DNA of 64,000 nt, from NCBI RefSeq assembly GCF_029395535.1, contig NZ_CP113920.1, positions 1,364,001 to 1,428,000 on the forward strand. Reading direction: 5' to 3'. Of this stretch, positions 38,898 to 47,296 are shown one piece after another. Each line of letters opens with the position of its first letter. Position 1 is the stretch's first letter. Below the pieces are notes generated by a model. It was given only the letters and a program-made list of their open reading frames with translations. It searched no databases and was not told the origin of the DNA. Position numbers and translations under genes: made by a program. Origin of the DNA: Bifidobacterium sp. ESL0732. Lineage in GTDB: Bacteria; Actinomycetota; Actinomycetes; Actinomycetales; Bifidobacteriaceae.

Positions 38898-39494
38898 TTA
38901 ATTTCCTTTGATGCCGTATTCCTTGGCGATGACGTCCCAGAGCTCGTCGGCGGCGCGATCGACGGTGTCGTTGACGATCTTGACGTCGAATTCCGGTTCG
39001 GCGGCCAGCTCGACCTTCGCGGTCTCCAAACGTTTCTTGCGCTGTTCCTCATTCTCCGTGCCACGGCCGATCAGACGTTTCACCAGCTCGTCGTAGCTCG
39101 GCGGGGCAATGAAGACCGAGACGATTTCAAGGTTGAGCTCGGCGGCACGCTGCTTGACGCGGCGGGCACCCTGCAGATCGATTTCAAGAATCGTGGGAAT
39201 GTTCTTGGCCAAATGGTCGAGCACCGGCTGCAGAGGTGTGCCGTAATGGGCCATGCCATGCACGACGGCGGTCTCAAGGAACCAGTTCTGCTTCTCTTTG
39301 GCGACAAATTCGTCCTCGTTCATGAACCAGTAGTTTTTTCCGTTGACTTCTCCCGGCCGAGGATCGCGCGTGGTGGCGGAAACGGAAACCCAGACCTCGG
39401 GATGTTTGCTCAGCAGATTCGCTTCAACAGTTCCCTTACCGACAGCGGTAGGTCCGGTCAAGACGATCAGCCGACCTTTATGTATCTGCGTCAT
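38898..39494 (-). CDS. gmk: Guanylate kinase
   Basis: 198-residue kinase converting GMP to GDP. The P-loop is LTGPTAVGKGTV. The GMP-binding region is VSATTRDPRPGEVNGKNYWFMNEDEF, followed by LEIDLQGARRVK and the lid GRGTENEEQ. The ATG at 39494 has GAGGA at good distance; an ATG at 39539 would add 15 residues and is weaker. Usually next to rpoZ in actinobacteria; here they are separated. Confidence 0.96.
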   Translation of the reverse strand: MTQIHKGRLIVLTGPTAVGKGTVEANLLSKHPEVWVSVSATTRDPRPGEVNGKNYWFMNEDEFVAKEKQNWFLETAVVHGMAHYGTPLQPVLDHLAKNIPTILEIDLQGARRVKQRAAELNLEIVSVFIAPPSYDELVKRLIGRGTENEEQRKKRLETAKVELAAEPEFDVKIVNDTVDRAADELWDVIAKEYGIKGN

Positions 39495-39629
39495 CTTTTT
39501 ATCCTCGCTGTTTCTGCTCAAAGCCTTCTCCTTGCTCATGTACGCTCTATTCTAACCAAGCCACCGAATCGGTCTATGCCAACCAATTACGATACATCTA
39601 GACTGATTGCATACGCACAAGCATCGGAT

Positions 39630-39675
39630 AAGTTTTGGCCCTGCCGGTCATACAAAACCGGCAGGGCCAAAACTT
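39630..39675 (-). terminator. Strong hairpin ending the sugar-utilisation operon
   Basis: Perfect 18-bp stem (39630-39647 with 39658-39675) and a 10-nt loop, 98 bp after the amidohydrolase stop. The A/T-rich ends of the stem supply a short U run in either direction, so it could act for both strands. Confidence 0.75.
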
Positions 39676-39773
39676 GAAAAAATCCGACCGAATTGCACGG
39701 CACATAGGAGCCTGAGCTCAACACTCACGGACTTATCCACGACCGCGCAATCCAATCACCACATCATGGGAGT

Positions 39774-40742
39774 TCACTCTCCGGTGACCGGGTCGACTGC
39801 TTCGGCCACAGCCTTAACGTTCTGCGGCTTGAAGTAGATGCGCTCGGGGTTGTTGTAGAACACATCCTCAAGCTCGGACTCGGTGAAGATATCTGTAGCC
39901 TCGAGCCAAGTGGCCAAGTTGTGGTACGAGTTGAAGGTGGAGGACCACGGCGAATCAGTGCCCCAGAAGATGCGCTTAGCGCCAAGCACCTTCTTGGCCA
40001 GAGCGGTATCCTTCTGGCAGCGCGGGAACGGGAACTCGGTCTCGCCCTCGATATCCTGAATCGCGGAAAGCTCGACAGAAATGTTCGGATACGGCTCCCA
40101 CTGACGCAACTCGCATTCCAGACGATTGAGATGGTCGGCGCTCGGGAAGGACAGGTGGCAGACGACAAAGTCAAGCTGCGGGTAACGCTGCGCAAGATTG
40201 GCGATGGCTTCGGGCTGGTGGCTCAGCTGTGTGTAGTCACCATAGTCCACAGTCACCACGAAGCCGGGGTAATCCGAGATGTAGTGGAAGAAGAGACCGA
40301 GCTGTGGGTCATTGTCGAGACGGAACGCGTGATGGTAGCCCATCAGGCCACCTCCTTGACTGATCTCAAGCTTGACCGCACGGAAGCCGAGGTCGTCGAT
40401 ATGGCGCTTGACCGAGGTCATCGCCTCGTCACTGAACGGGTCGAACGAGAAGGCGCCGATGAAACGATCCGGATACTTCTTGACCGTCTGATAGGTGTAG
40501 TAGTTCTGGAAGGCGTAGAGGCTGCCCTGCAGGAGCACGGCCTTGTTGATGCCGTTTTCGTCCATGACCTTCAGCGCCGATTCGGCGAGGAAGTCGTCGT
40601 CGCCCCAGCCGTCGGGAATGAGCTTCAGGGGCATGCCGTTGTCCCAGATGGCCTTGCCGTCGCCCAGCGGGGTCATGCGGCCCTTGCCGTTGTAACCGGA
40701 GACCGAACGCACCAAATGCAGATGTCCGTCAATTTTTTTCAT
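39774..40742 (-). CDS. Amidohydrolase-family protein
   Basis: 322-residue TIM-barrel metal hydrolase of the amidohydrolase_2 type. The metal motif is KIDGHLHLV at the N-terminus, and the barrel-end Asp is in IFWGTDSPWSS. A mid-barrel His lies in VVCHLSFPS. This family includes lactonases and decarboxylases acting on sugar acids and aromatic lactones. It is the last gene of the LacI-controlled locus, 27 bp after the PTS permease, so a lactone or ring-opening step on the imported compound is plausible but unproven. The start ATG has AAAGGAG upstream. Confidence 0.85.
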   Translation of the reverse strand: MKKIDGHLHLVRSVSGYNGKGRMTPLGDGKAIWDNGMPLKLIPDGWGDDDFLAESALKVMDENGINKAVLLQGSLYAFQNYYTYQTVKKYPDRFIGAFSFDPFSDEAMTSVKRHIDDLGFRAVKLEISQGGGLMGYHHAFRLDNDPQLGLFFHYISDYPGFVVTVDYGDYTQLSHQPEAIANLAQRYPQLDFVVCHLSFPSADHLNRLECELRQWEPYPNISVELSAIQDIEGETEFPFPRCQKDTALAKKVLGAKRIFWGTDSPWSSTFNSYHNLATWLEATDIFTESELEDVFYNNPERIYFKPQNVKAVAEAVDPVTGE

Positions 40743-40769
40743 GATATACTCCTTTGTTATTTATTATTA

Positions 40770-42227
40770 TCAGTACGTTATCTTTTCATCGCTGCCCGCG
40801 TATCCGGCGTTCTTGTCGGACATCTTGCGCAGGTAACGCCAAATCTGAGAACGATACTTGCGAAGCAGGAACAGCAGAATCAGATACACAACCACGCAGC
40901 CGCCAATAATGAACGGGTTCTTCGAGATGAATGCCGCGAAGATAAGCGCGTTCAACGGGCGTGCCATGAGGTTGAAGCTGGTGATCAGTACCACGCCGGC
41001 CGGGATGGCCGCACCATACTGCGAGACCGCACCGGTGTAGATGTCGCCGAGCCAGCTGGAGGCGTAAAGGCCGAGGCTGAACCAGACGATGCCGTTGGCG
41101 ATAACCTTCAGAATGTTGCCGCGGGTGATGGCCACGATGGACTCGACCATGAACGGCAGGGAGATGAGGTCGACGATGGGCAGGGTCTTGTTGCCGGGAA
41201 GCAAGAAGGCGATGAGCACCATGATCGGGATGAGGATGACGCCGGAGATAATGGTCGCGGGTTCGCCGTAGCCGACACCGTCGTCCACGCCGAGGAACCA
41301 ACGCTTCTTGTCATCGATCTCGTCGATGGGCTCGTCGTCTTCAACGCCAGCCTTCTTCTTGTGATTCTGGTCAATCTCTTCGGCCAACGGAGTGAAGGCC
41401 TTGGAGAAGACGTTGGTGACCAACGGGAAGATGGTCATCACGGCAGAGAGCTCGATGGCGAAGGACAGGATCTGCCCCCAGGCCTTAAGGCTTGCCAGAT
41501 TGGTGATGTTGGCGATGAGGCCGATGATGAGACCCAGGATGATGCCCAACGTGGTCGGCTCGCCGAAGACGCCCAGCTTCTTCTTGAAGTACTGCGGGGT
41601 CATCTTGACCTTGTTGAACCCGAGAAGGTTCCACAGCGGGTCGAGAAGGATGGCCGGAACGACCTGCTCGATGTTGTGCAATGAGGCGACCGAGGCGTTC
41701 TTCACACCGTAGTAATCGGACCAGCGGTCGGCCTGAACTTCGGCCAGCAGCAGGGCGTAGAAGAGCATGAAGAAGGAGAGACCCAGCGAAAGAGCGAAGT
41801 TATGGGTGACGTAGTAGCACAGTGTGCCCCAGATCATGAAGCCGAAGTTGTTCCACAGATTGGAGGCCATGAAGATCTTGGTGACACCAAGTGCGAAAAG
41901 CAACAGCTCGACAATCAGGCCGAACACGAAGAACGTCAGGCCGACGGGCGAACCGAAGGAGGCCAACGAACCGGCCTGCCAGCCGATATCGACCACGGGC
42001 AGCTTGATGCCGGTGTTGTCGACCATCTGCTTGATGACCTTGGTCACCACAGGTGTAAATGCCTGAATGATCCAGGTGAAGCCTGTGAGGCCGACACCTG
42101 CGTAGAACGCGCTCATCATGGCTGTTTTGGGTTTGACCCGCAGACACAGCGCGACGATGAAGATCATAATCGGGACGACAACGCTGGCCCCGAAGGTCTG
42201 GAAGACTTGATTTACGGTTTGGAGCAT
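40770..42227 (-). CDS. PTS galactitol-type IIC permease
   Basis: About 485 residues with roughly 10-12 membrane helices, of the PTS galactitol (GatC) family. The opening MLQTVNQVFQTFGASVVVPIMIFIVALCLRVKPKTA fits the family start. A cytosolic acidic insert lies near residues 290-320 (HKKKAGVEDDEPIDEIDDKKRW). No IIA or IIB gene is present anywhere in the window. I chose the ATG at 42227; an ATG at 42260 is in frame but lacks a ribosome site. With an FGGY kinase in the same locus, the compound may enter unphosphorylated, or IIA and IIB may be encoded elsewhere. Confidence 0.87.
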   Translation of the reverse strand: MLQTVNQVFQTFGASVVVPIMIFIVALCLRVKPKTAMMSAFYAGVGLTGFTWIIQAFTPVVTKVIKQMVDNTGIKLPVVDIGWQAGSLASFGSPVGLTFFVFGLIVELLLFALGVTKIFMASNLWNNFGFMIWGTLCYYVTHNFALSLGLSFFMLFYALLLAEVQADRWSDYYGVKNASVASLHNIEQVVPAILLDPLWNLLGFNKVKMTPQYFKKKLGVFGEPTTLGIILGLIIGLIANITNLASLKAWGQILSFAIELSAVMTIFPLVTNVFSKAFTPLAEEIDQNHKKKAGVEDDEPIDEIDDKKRWFLGVDDGVGYGEPATIISGVILIPIMVLIAFLLPGNKTLPIVDLISLPFMVESIVAITRGNILKVIANGIVWFSLGLYASSWLGDIYTGAVSQYGAAIPAGVVLITSFNLMARPLNALIFAAFISKNPFIIGGCVVVYLILLFLLRKYRSQIWRYLRKMSDKNAGYAGSDEKITY

Positions 42228-42626
42228 TTCGCTCACACTTTCTTTCAAGGTACAGTTCATGCCAGCCAATGGCATTTGTACGACGAATTCCTTGAAACAT
42301 TCCGGTGCACACACTGCACCGTTGTTCGGTATTGAAGGAGTTGGCTTCATCGCCTTCAATTATGCAATCATCACAGCTTTTATCGATTGCTTGCGGTTGC
42401 TTTACCACCCCATGGACTGGTACCTTGCGGCTCGCGCCATCAACCAGTGATGGCCCGGTGCCTGTACATATCCCTCTTTCGTGGGGTTGAAGCCGTGTTC
42501 TCACTATCGGGTGGTCTGGCTCCAACCCCTGGGACAGGCCCTACATCATCAAGCTCTGTCATCAGATTCCTCTTTCTCATCGTAGATTTCCCCGAACGTA
42601 ACTGTCTGGGATTTCTCCTCAAAAAG
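42228..42626. other. 399-bp gene-free gap with inverted repeat upstream of the PTS IIC gene
   Basis: Between the 3-epimerase stop and the IIC start, both on the minus strand. Open frames here have no protein-like features. A 12-bp inverted repeat, GGGGTTGAAGCC (42483-42494) and GGCTCCAACCCC (42518-42529), pairs fully in the minus-strand RNA with one G-U and a 23-nt loop. No T run follows, so it is not a simple terminator. It may be an intercistronic processing or regulatory hairpin, or mark the site where a IIA/IIB gene was lost. Confidence 0.5.
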
Positions 42627-43496
42627 TCAGTCGACTGGCTCCTGCTCGATACCGACCTTGCGGAAGATATCATCAAAGAAGCTTTTGGCCTTTTTGACCT
42701 CTGCTATGGGGTCTGGGGCCTTGTTGGTCCACATTTCAATGGTCATCGCACCGGTATATCCCAATCGATGCAGGGTGCGCAGGCATCCCTCGAAATCGAC
42801 CGAGCCATCACCAAACGGCACGTCACGGAACTGGCCCTTGCTTGTCGCACTTACGGGCTTGCTGTCCTTCAGATGCACGGAGACAATGTTATCGATGCCC
42901 ATTTCGAGCTCCTTGCCAACATCGTTTTCGGGCCAGCCGGAAAGGTTGCCTAGATCAGGATAGGCCTGCAGCCACGGGCTGTGAATCTGGGTCTTGAGAT
43001 AGATGATCTTCTGCAGCGAGTTGAGGAAGGGGTCGTCCATGGTCTCGATGTCGAGCATGACCTGACGGGTCGCCGCGTATTCGACGCCTTTCTTCAGGTT
43101 CTCAACGAACCACTCACGTGACTCCAATGTCTTAGGTTCGTAATACACGTCGTATCCGGCCATCTGAATGTTGCGAATACCGAGGTCATAGGCCAAATCT
43201 ATAGCCTTGTAAAGCATCTCAAGGCTGTGTTCGCGCACCTTGGGATCCGCAGAACCCATCGGGAAACGGCGGTGCCCACTGAGCATCAGCGTATGGATAC
43301 GCACACCGGTGTCCCACGCGGCGTCTCGCAGATCCTCACGCTGCTTGCGCGTCCAGTCCAGGCGGGCCAGGCGTTCGTCGCTTTCGTCGACCGAAAACTC
43401 GATGAAATTAAAACCGAGGTCATGCACCAGCTGCAGGGTCTTATGCCAGGACTCGACGGCAGGCAAGGCCTTCTCGTATATGCCCAGTGAATTCAT
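42627..43496 (-). CDS. L-ribulose-5-phosphate 3-epimerase (UlaE/SgbU family)
   Basis: 289-residue TIM-barrel isomerase closely resembling UlaE/SgbU, which convert L-xylulose 5-phosphate to L-ribulose 5-phosphate. Shared blocks: LGIYEKALPA, FIEFSVDESDERLARLDW, LSGHRRFPMGS, IRNIQMAGYDVYYE and VSVHLKDSKP, with metal-binding Glu and Asp residues in DIETMDDP and YPDLGNLSGW. The start ATG overlaps the upstream kinase stop (ATGA), so they are translationally coupled. Function is inferred by family; the 4-epimerase needed to reach D-xylulose 5-phosphate is not in the window. Confidence 0.9.
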   Translation of the reverse strand: MNSLGIYEKALPAVESWHKTLQLVHDLGFNFIEFSVDESDERLARLDWTRKQREDLRDAAWDTGVRIHTLMLSGHRRFPMGSADPKVREHSLEMLYKAIDLAYDLGIRNIQMAGYDVYYEPKTLESREWFVENLKKGVEYAATRQVMLDIETMDDPFLNSLQKIIYLKTQIHSPWLQAYPDLGNLSGWPENDVGKELEMGIDNIVSVHLKDSKPVSATSKGQFRDVPFGDGSVDFEGCLRTLHRLGYTGAMTIEMWTNKAPDPIAEVKKAKSFFDDIFRKVGIEQEPVD

Positions 43497-45013
43497 CGTG
43501 TTCCTTCCTTTTGGGTTGCGTGTAATTTGGACCAGACGCCATTCAAGGCATCCAGCAAAATCTGATATCGCTGGTACTTCTCGTCATATTTGCGATGCTG
43601 TACCGCATCGGGTTCGAAGCATGAATCGACATGAATCATGCGATTCGCAGCCTGCTGCAGATTGGAATAGTCTCCTGTGGCATAGGCCGAAAGCACTGCG
43701 CCACCAAGTCCGGTGATTTCATGGCCTTTGACGGTTTGAACCGGCAGCCCGATGATGTCGGCGAACATCTGCATCCACGAGGGGGAATTGGCCGCTCCCC
43801 CGCAGACGCGCAGGGATTGCGGACGCGTGGTGTCGGAATACAGCAGCTGATCGATATGCTGACGATGTGCGAAGACGACGCCTTCATAGACGGCCCGAAC
43901 CAGTTGCATACGTGTGGTCGTACTTTCCAACCCCACAAAAGAAGCCGTGGCATCCGGGTCGCTGTTGCTGCCGTAGAGGAAGGGGGTGTAAAGCACCTGG
44001 GTAAAATCGGCGTCCTCTTGCCTGAGATTTGCCTCCAAACGTTCGTAATCCTCGTCGGTATCCTTGCCGGTAGGCGAAAGCAACCGCAGAATCCGGCTCA
44101 GATTACCTGACGAGGTGGGGCTCGAGGCCTCGACCAGCACCCTGTCCTTGAGGAACAGGGAGTTCATGATGCCGGGCATCCGTTCGGTCGGGGTATGCGA
44201 AAGATAGGTGTTGATGCTCCATGTGCCGGCGATCACGGAATAGTGATTGTGATCCAGCGCTCCTGAGCCCAACGTTCCGGCATCGATGTCGAAGAGCCCT
44301 CCGGTAACCGGAGTCCCCTCAATGAGACCGGTCTCATTGGCAGCTTGAACATCTATCGTATCCACGATATCTGCGGATTCCACCAAGTCAGGCCGCCATT
44401 GCACCGCCTCGGAGATACCGAAGAAGGTCAGCAACCTATCGTCGTAGTCGCGGGTTTTGAGATTGATGAGATTGTTGCCTGAAGCGTCGCCGATCTCCTG
44501 ATGAATGCCGCCGGTCAGCAGGTAACGCACAAAATCCTTTGCCGAAAGGATGCTGCCGATGTTGGCATAGCGCTCCGGCTCGTGATCTTTGATCCAGCGC
44601 AGCAGCACCGGTGCTTGGCTGGCCATCACGTGCTGGTGGCTGATCGGATAGATTTCCTTCACTCGAGTCTCGAAGCTTCGTGCCAAATCATTGGCCCGCT
44701 CGTCGGTCGACAAGATGCCATTGCAGAAGATCTTACCGTTGTTGTCAAGAAGATACAGTCCCTTGCCATGCCCCACACAAGTGATGCAGGCTATGTCCTT
44801 CGGCGAGACCTCGGTCCGCTCAAGAACCTGTCGGATTGCAGCGAACAACGAATCACGCATGCCCTTGAGGTCGATCTCACGCATTTCAGGCATGTCTTGA
44901 ATCCAAGGGGTATCGAAAACTGAAACTCCTACCTGGGTTCCTTCTTCGTCGAAAATCAACGCACGGGTGTTGGTTCCGCCATTGTCGAGAATAAGAAAAT
45001 AACGTCCGGCCAT
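43493..45013 (-). CDS. FGGY-family carbohydrate kinase (L-xylulose-kinase-like)
   Basis: 506 residues with the two FGGY actin-like domains. Phosphate-1 motif: ILDNGGTNTRALIFDEEG. Catalytic Asp region: GGLFDIDAGTLGSGALD. C-terminal signature: LRVCGGAANSPSWMQMFADIIGLPV, then TGLGGAVLSA. Resemblance to E. coli LyxK is good (GKGLYLLDNNGKIFCNGILSTDERA, LLRWIKDHEPERYANIG, EASSPTSSGNL). LyxK phosphorylates L-xylulose and, in the 2,3-diketogulonate pathway, is discussed for 3-keto-L-gulonate. With the adjacent 3-epimerase this supports an L-xylulose 5-phosphate route. Only 1 bp separates it from the beta-propeller gene upstream. Confidence 0.9.
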   Translation of the reverse strand: MAGRYFLILDNGGTNTRALIFDEEGTQVGVSVFDTPWIQDMPEMREIDLKGMRDSLFAAIRQVLERTEVSPKDIACITCVGHGKGLYLLDNNGKIFCNGILSTDERANDLARSFETRVKEIYPISHQHVMASQAPVLLRWIKDHEPERYANIGSILSAKDFVRYLLTGGIHQEIGDASGNNLINLKTRDYDDRLLTFFGISEAVQWRPDLVESADIVDTIDVQAANETGLIEGTPVTGGLFDIDAGTLGSGALDHNHYSVIAGTWSINTYLSHTPTERMPGIMNSLFLKDRVLVEASSPTSSGNLSRILRLLSPTGKDTDEDYERLEANLRQEDADFTQVLYTPFLYGSNSDPDATASFVGLESTTTRMQLVRAVYEGVVFAHRQHIDQLLYSDTTRPQSLRVCGGAANSPSWMQMFADIIGLPVQTVKGHEITGLGGAVLSAYATGDYSNLQQAANRMIHVDSCFEPDAVQHRKYDEKYQRYQILLDALNGVWSKLHATQKEGTR

Positions 45014-45014
45014 T

Positions 45015-46028
45015 TCAGTTCACCTCATCGGTAATGCGGTAAATGGCTATGGAATTGCTTTCACGGTTGGCACTCAGCAAGTAATCCTCACCATCCTTAC
45101 GGAAAACCGTAACATTGCTGGGACCGACACCGGATTCGATGACGGTTTTGTGCATCTTGCGGTCTGGAGCTTCTATGGTCATCAGCTCCTGGTCTCCCCC
45201 ACGGTAGCCAAAGAGGAAGTAAGGACGACCGAAGAGCATCTCACTATCGATGGCGTGTCCGAACGGCGACCCGCCCTCGGTTGCGTCCAATGTCCGGAAT
45301 CGGTCGTCATAAAGCCTTAGATGATCGCCATGGAATCCTTGAATCGCCAGGTATTCCTGATGACCGTCGCCGTCGATGTCAATCATCGCGATATCGCTGG
45401 TTTCTTCTTCGGCCAGACGCTCGATGCGCCAATCCTCGTCGTCCTGCGGATAATGCAGGCGGAAAATGCCTTCGTGACCGGTAATCAGCGAAGTCGTGGG
45501 GGTCTCGCGGCGATATCCGTGATTCTTGGTGATGCGGATGTCGAGTTCGCGGACATCTTTCAGACAGTCAGCCACCGGATCGTAGTCCCCGACGAAAACC
45601 TTGCCCGGATCCGACCAATCATCGGTGAACTTCTTGGAATTGGCAATGGAGCAACCGACAAACCAGAAGCCGCCGTCATGCTTAATGATGTCGAAACGGT
45701 GGATATACGGCGTGTCGGCAATCGGCTTGACGTCCCAATCCTTGCCGTTGAAATGTGCATGCACGATACGGCAGGTCTTGGAGTTGAATCCAGGATAAAA
45801 ACGCTGAGTGGCAAGGAAATCAAGCGTCCCCGGCAGCTGGACCATGGTCATCGTGCCACCGACATCCGGCCAGACCACGATGCGGCGGTAATTGTCGTCG
45901 AGGTCGTAGGCATAGCAGGGGCGATTTTCCTCGGAAGCGATAAGCGCAAAATCGCGTCCAAGTTCGTTCATCCGCAAAATCGCGTAACCATGATCGAGCT
46001 CGTCTTTGAAAACCTTGGAAAATCGCAT
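45015..46028 (-). CDS. Cytosolic beta-propeller-like protein of unknown function
   Basis: 337 residues with no family I can name. It is rich in short beta-strand blocks ending in aromatic/Asp pairs, with an FG-GAP/VCBS-like calcium-type loop IDIDGDGHQEYLAIQGFHGDHLRLYD (about residues 220-245) and similar blocks around NVTVFRKDGEDYLLSANRESNSIAIYRI at the end. There is no signal peptide or membrane helix, so it acts inside the cell. It sits between the dehydrogenase (24 bp upstream) and the kinase (1 bp downstream). A lactonase, epimerase or lyase of propeller fold working on the imported compound is a guess from context only. Confidence 0.8.
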   Translation of the reverse strand: MRFSKVFKDELDHGYAILRMNELGRDFALIASEENRPCYAYDLDDNYRRIVVWPDVGGTMTMVQLPGTLDFLATQRFYPGFNSKTCRIVHAHFNGKDWDVKPIADTPYIHRFDIIKHDGGFWFVGCSIANSKKFTDDWSDPGKVFVGDYDPVADCLKDVRELDIRITKNHGYRRETPTTSLITGHEGIFRLHYPQDDEDWRIERLAEEETSDIAMIDIDGDGHQEYLAIQGFHGDHLRLYDDRFRTLDATEGGSPFGHAIDSEMLFGRPYFLFGYRGGDQELMTIEAPDRKMHKTVIESGVGPSNVTVFRKDGEDYLLSANRESNSIAIYRITDEVN

Positions 46029-46052
46029 GATCTCTCCTTGCTTTGAGAAAAC

Positions 46053-47006
46053 TTACTTGTTGACGACGTTGATCGGCTTGCCGTCGAAGAAGCTGATCAG
46101 GTTGTCGGTGGCTTCGGCAGCCAGACCGATGCGCGCCTCGATGGTGCCGGTGCCCGCGTGAGGTGAAAGCACGACGTTGGGCAGCGAGCGCAGTTTCTCG
46201 GAAACCTTCGGCTCGAACTCGAAGACATCGAGTCCAGCACCGGCGATCTGGCCGGATTCCAGCGCGTCGACCAGCGCCTTCTCCTGCACGATCGGGCCGC
46301 GTGCAGCGTTGATCAGGTAAGCGTCATTCTTCATCTTGGCGAAGGCCTCGGCGTTGAAGACACCATGAGTACTTGGCAGCTCGGGAGCGTGGATGGTCAC
46401 CACGTCGGAGCGCCTCAAGAGTTCATCGAAATCGACATATTCACAGTTGTTCTCGCGGTCAAACTCTTCTCCGAACGGGCGGTCGTTGTTGTAGATGACC
46501 TTCATGCCGAAAGCCTGGGCAAGCTTGGCAACGCTCTTGCCGATGCGGCCCATGCCGAAGACGCCCAAAGTCAGGCCGTTCAAAGTACGGCCCTGATACT
46601 TCCGCTCGGAAGGATCAATCCAATCGCCACGACGGACGATTCCGTCATAGAAATGCAGGCGCTTTACCGCAGCGAGCATCAGCGTCATGGTAAACTCGGC
46701 CGTCGGGATGCGTACCTCGCGCGGGCTGTTGGAAACCACGATGCCTTTTTGCTTGGCGTAGTTGACATCGACGTGGTCGTAGCCGACGCCGTTGACCGAG
46801 ATGACTTTCAGGTTGCTGCAAGCGTCGATCAGCTCACGGTCGCCCTTCTGGGCCATAAGAATCATGCCGTCGTATTCGTGGCCGTGCTCCAGAACGAAGT
46901 CGCGGGTAAACGGCTTGTCGGCGGAATACGTCACGTCGAAACGATCAAACAGCTTGTCAAGCCCTTCGCGAGGCACAATCCCCGTCACTAAAATTTTCTC
47001 GGTCAT
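46053..47006 (-). CDS. D-2-hydroxyacid dehydrogenase
   Basis: 317-residue NAD(P)-dependent enzyme. The Rossmann motif is LGVFGMGRIGKSVAKLAQAFG (about 147-167). Catalytic Arg lies in INAARGPIVQEKAL, Glu near EFEPKVSE, and His in LSPHAGTGT. It resembles glyoxylate/hydroxypyruvate and 2-ketogluconate reductases. In this locus it may take the role that the unrelated YiaK reductase has in the enterobacterial diketogulonate pathway, reducing a 2-oxo sugar acid. It is the first gene after the promoter and two palindromic operators. Confidence 0.92.
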   Translation of the reverse strand: MTEKILVTGIVPREGLDKLFDRFDVTYSADKPFTRDFVLEHGHEYDGMILMAQKGDRELIDACSNLKVISVNGVGYDHVDVNYAKQKGIVVSNSPREVRIPTAEFTMTLMLAAVKRLHFYDGIVRRGDWIDPSERKYQGRTLNGLTLGVFGMGRIGKSVAKLAQAFGMKVIYNNDRPFGEEFDRENNCEYVDFDELLRRSDVVTIHAPELPSTHGVFNAEAFAKMKNDAYLINAARGPIVQEKALVDALESGQIAGAGLDVFEFEPKVSEKLRSLPNVVLSPHAGTGTIEARIGLAAEATDNLISFFDGKPINVVNK

Positions 47007-47083
47007 TATTGTTCTCCTTGATACTCGTTAGCGGATAGCCGTTACGTTCATATGTTTTGAATTCAAACCCTGTCATTGCAGGG

Positions 47084-47099
47084 ATGACACCGGTCTCAT
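47084..47099. promoter_or_regulatory. LacI-type operator O1
   Basis: 16-bp palindrome ATGACACCGGTCTCAT with central CG and one mismatched pair. It lies in the leader of the dehydrogenase gene, 64 bp from O2. The probable binder is the LacI-family protein at 47905-48891. Confidence 0.75.
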
Positions 47100-47147
47100 A
47101 GGAAACAGAAAGATATTGCTTCTTTTGTTCATCTGAAACATCTCCTA

Positions 47148-47163
47148 ATGACACCGGTATCAT
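47148..47163. promoter_or_regulatory. LacI-type operator O2
   Basis: 16-bp palindrome ATGACACCGGTATCAT with central CG and one mismatched pair, sharing 15 of 16 bases with O1. It sits about 25 bp downstream of the -10 box, a position suited to block transcription. Confidence 0.78.
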
Positions 47164-47187
47164 TTTTCGAGTCACTTAATAAGACTA

Positions 47188-47215
47188 ATTGTAAATGGAA
47201 AATTAGAACTGTCAA
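47188..47215 (-). promoter_or_regulatory. Promoter of the sugar-utilisation operon
   Basis: Minus strand: -35 TTGACA (47210-47215), 16-bp spacer, -10 TACAAT (47188-47193). Predicted start near 47181 gives a leader of about 175 nt that contains both palindromes. Confidence 0.7.
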
Positions 47216-47296
47216 ATGAAACACGCCACGATCGCCATGTTCGTTTTTGGAACCCACCGACGGATCGGTTCAGATTCAAGCGGGTACAAAAACCGC

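Noticed and set aside
39921-41684. 587-codon plus-strand open frame opposite the amidohydrolase and PTS IIC genes
   Set aside because: Long shadow frame, rich in Asp/Glu/Gly/His/Arg, spanning two real genes and their junction; no domain.
46957-47175. 72-codon open frame in the leader of the dehydrogenase gene, starting at a GTG
   Set aside because: It overlaps the dehydrogenase start by 50 bp and contains both operator palindromes; it has no recognisable domain and no clear ribosome site. A leader peptide cannot be excluded.
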